NCBI RefSeq assembly: GCF_004341085.1
Contig: NZ_SLXW01000001.1
Coordinates: forward strand, 682,001-746,000
Length of the DNA: 64,000 nucleotides
Direction: 5' to 3'
Source: Sphingomonas sp. PP-CE-1G-424
GTDB lineage: Bacteria; Pseudomonadota; Alphaproteobacteria; Sphingomonadales; Sphingomonadaceae
This document shows, piece after piece, positions 62,273 through 64,000 of the stretch (position 1 is the first letter of the stretch; the number at the start of each line of letters is the position of its first letter). The translations under genes and the position numbers were made by a program. The notes under the pieces are model-generated. The model ran no database searches, was not told where the DNA came from, and was given only the letters and a program-made list of their open reading frames with translations.

Positions 62273-62303
62273 GATGCCCGCTCCTTGTCCGTCTTGGGCG
62301 CCA

Positions 62304-63542
62304 TCATCCGGCCCGTCCTGCGCGCGCTCCGATCAGCGTATCGACCAGGGCGCCCTCGCGCTGCCGGCTGTGCGCGGCCCAGCGCTCGCGGACGTGCGTC
62401 CGTGCCGCCTCGACCGCTGCCGGGTCCTGCGCGAGCCCGAGGATGTGGCGGGCGGCGGTCTCGGGCCGGTCGAGGTCGAGCAGCGCGGGCACGCCCATGA
62501 ATTCGAAACCCTGGAGCGACAGCGGCGTCGCCATCACCGGTGCGCCGGCGGCGAACGCCTCGAGCATCTTGATCTTCAACCCGCTGCCGTGGACGACCGG
62601 GCTCAGCATGCACAGGCACGCGCCGAGCAGCCGCTCCATCTCGTCGTCGGCGACGAAGCCCAATGTTTCGACATTGGCGGCGGGTGTACCGATATGGTCG
62701 CGCGTGCCCTTGCCGATGAACGTCACGATCGCGGGGGCGTCGAGTGCCAGCAGCGCGGGCGCGAGCGACCGCGTGATCCAGTCGATCGCGGCGCGATTGG
62801 GGGGGAAGCCGGGGCTGCCGATGAAAAGGACGCGGCGATGGTTGATGTCGTTGGATGGCGGCGCGATCGCCTTTACCGCCGAAACCGGCGCACGCTCGAT
62901 CACCGGGCACAGCGCGACGCCCTTCGCGCCGGTCAGGCTGCGATAGTGGCGCGCATCGCTGTCGGAGATGAACACGGTCCGCGCCGCACGCCGCAACAGC
63001 AGCGCCTCGATCAGCCACGCCTGCACCGCCTCGACGCGGAGGAACGCCGCCGCCGCGCGCGATTTCCGCAGCCGCGCGCCGTCGACCAGCGTGTCTGGCG
63101 TGACGTTGTGCGCGATGAAGACGAAGGGCGTGCGCCCCAGCACGAGCCGCCACAGCGACACGTTCGCGAGCGCCTGGATATGGTCGACCACGATCAGATC
63201 GGGTTTCGCCGCCAGTCCCGCGCGGATCGCACGTCGCGCCGGGGTCGAGACGAAGCCGATGCTCATCAGCAGCTTACCCGACAAGAGATGCGCGAGCTTG
63301 CGCGCCTTGGACGGCGTCTTCGTATCCGCGCGGTAGCCGCCGACGCCGCCGAACGCGGGCGGCGGGGTGTCGGCGGGCAACGTCGTGAAGACGCCGGTCA
63401 GGTCGATCGCGCGTGAGGCGGCGAGTTCGGCGATGTGCGCGCGTGCGACGACGTCCATGCCCGAGCGCGGATCGACCGGATCGCCGGCACCGATATAGAA
63501 GACCCGCAGCGCTCGGCGACCGGACGCGGCAGTCTCCGTCAT
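62304..63542 (-). CDS. glycosyltransferase (GT-B fold, GT4-like)
   Basis: The 412-residue product has RALRVFYIGAGDPVDPRSGMDVVARAHIAELA, LIVVDHIQALANVSLWRLVLG, FVFIAHNVTPDTLVDGARLRKSRAAAAFLRVEAVQAWLIEALLLRRAARTVFISDSDARHYRSL in the first half. The second half has RRVLFIGSPGFPPNRAAIDWI, NVETLGFVADDEMERLLGACLCMLSPVVHGSGLKIKMLEAFAAGAPVMATPLSLQGF, with a GSGLKIKMLEAFA motif typical of GT4-type transferases related to the TIGR03087 group. The ATG overlaps the stop of the partial acetyltransferase gene by 4 bases. Confidence 0.86.
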   Translation of the reverse strand: MTETAASGRRALRVFYIGAGDPVDPRSGMDVVARAHIAELAASRAIDLTGVFTTLPADTPPPAFGGVGGYRADTKTPSKARKLAHLLSGKLLMSIGFVSTPARRAIRAGLAAKPDLIVVDHIQALANVSLWRLVLGRTPFVFIAHNVTPDTLVDGARLRKSRAAAAFLRVEAVQAWLIEALLLRRAARTVFISDSDARHYRSLTGAKGVALCPVIERAPVSAVKAIAPPSNDINHRRVLFIGSPGFPPNRAAIDWITRSLAPALLALDAPAIVTFIGKGTRDHIGTPAANVETLGFVADDEMERLLGACLCMLSPVVHGSGLKIKMLEAFAAGAPVMATPLSLQGFEFMGVPALLDLDRPETAARHILGLAQDPAAVEAARTHVRERWAAHSRQREGALVDTLIGARAGRAG

Positions 63543-64000
63543 CGCGCGCCGCCGAGGACGCGCGCCGGCGATCCGGCGGCGACCGCGCCCGCGGGGACGT
63601 CCTTCAGCACCACTGAATTCGCGCCGATCTTGGCACCGCGACCGATCGTGATCGGGCCGAGGATGGTCGCGCCTGCGCCGATCTCGACGTCGTCGCCGAT
63701 GATCGGCCCGCGCGGCGCATCGTCGCCGCGCTTGCCGATCGTCACGCATTGCAGGACCGCGACGTTGCGGCCGAGCGTGCAGTCGCCGAGCACGATCGCA
63801 TAGGGGTGCGGCATGTAGCAGCCGGGGCCGACAGTCGCGATCGCGGCGATCTCGGACCCCGATCGCCGACAGGTCCGTGCCCAATAGAGCCGCGCGACGA
63901 CCCGGCCGACGACTGGCAGCGACGCGAGCAGCCGCTGGATCCGGTGCTGCAGGATGAAGCGAAAACCCGGCAGGAACAGCCACGCATAGACCAGGAACGC
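63539..64000 (-). CDS. serine O-acetyltransferase-like hexapeptide acetyltransferase, 5' end outside the window
   Basis: The reading frame enters from the right window edge (VYAWLFLPGFRFILQHRIQRLLASLPVVGRVVARLYWARTCRRSGSEIAAIATVGPGCYMPHPYAIV) and continues through hexapeptide repeats (NVAVLQCVTIGKRGDDAPRGPIIGDDVEIGAGATILGPITIGRGAKIGANSVVLKDVPAGAVAAG) to the stop. It is a CysE-like acetyltransferase paralogous to the gene at 54123-54680. Only the last 153 codons are visible, so the start and full length cannot be judged. Confidence 0.83.
   Translation of the reverse strand, partial: AFLVYAWLFLPGFRFILQHRIQRLLASLPVVGRVVARLYWARTCRRSGSEIAAIATVGPGCYMPHPYAIVLGDCTLGRNVAVLQCVTIGKRGDDAPRGPIIGDDVEIGAGATILGPITIGRGAKIGANSVVLKDVPAGAVAAGSPARVLGGAR

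Noticed and set aside
1..64000. CRISPR arrays, tRNA or rRNA genes, prophage or complete insertion sequences
   Set aside because: No regularly spaced direct repeats, no cloverleaf or rRNA-like sequence and no transposase or integrase were recognised by eye.

Overview
The window looks like a chromosomal segment of a sphingomonad alphaproteobacterium (Sphingomonas or a close relative). This is inferred from the high GC content, dense ATGA/GTGA gene overlaps, the compact flagellar gene order with a FlbD/FleQ-like activator, a CrbS/CrbR-acs block, and dispersed palindromic repeats of the kind common in sphingomonads. No rRNA, tRNA, phage, transposase or CRISPR array was recognised.

Positions 22-11161 and 21636-39108 hold one large flagellar locus, interrupted by an acetate-metabolism block. 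The left arm has flgBCDEF (minus strand) behind a near-perfect sigma-54 promoter. Divergent from it are motA/motB-like stator genes, flgA, flgM, a flgN-like gene, a lytic transglycosylase, flhA and fliA. The right arm has fliC (minus), then flbD, fliEFGHIJ, fliK, fliLMNOPQR, flhB, fliD and fliS (plus). Four sigma-54 (-24/-12) promoters are visible, before flgB, motA, the transglycosylase-flhA-fliA unit and fliK. Two near-identical sigma-28 promoters precede fliC and fliD, and a weaker one precedes flgM. This fits a cascade in which FlbD with sigma-54 turns on hook-basal-body genes and FliA, held by FlgM, turns on filament genes. No chemotaxis gene is present, and FliM lacks the usual N-terminal CheY-binding peptide.

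Positions 11208-20675 hold an MFS symporter and DcaP-type porin, divergent from acs (acetyl-CoA synthetase), a LuxR-type response regulator and an SSS-transporter/hybrid histidine kinase resembling CrbR and CrbS. A GNAT acetyltransferase lies between this block and fliC. Positions 39112-44463 hold housekeeping genes: a ZntB/CorA transporter, a siroheme-synthase-like protein, lysA, an LptM-like lipoprotein, argH and a TlpA-like thioredoxin.

Positions 44480-64000 form an exopolysaccharide/surface-glycan locus. It contains a polyprenyl-phosphate hexose-1-phosphate transferase, five glycosyltransferases, a Wza-like exporter, a Wzz-like co-polymerase, a BY-kinase-like partner that has lost its P-loop, an AAA+ ATPase, an outer-membrane barrel, two related GH-A-type glycosidases, two hexapeptide acetyltransferases, a membrane acyltransferase and a PilZ protein. 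No Wzx flippase or Wzy polymerase is seen, so the locus probably continues past position 64000 or those functions are encoded elsewhere.

Palindromic repeats (REP/REPIN-like) recur in gene gaps of the flagellar region, and also lie inside the reading frames of fliP and the siroheme-synthase-like gene.
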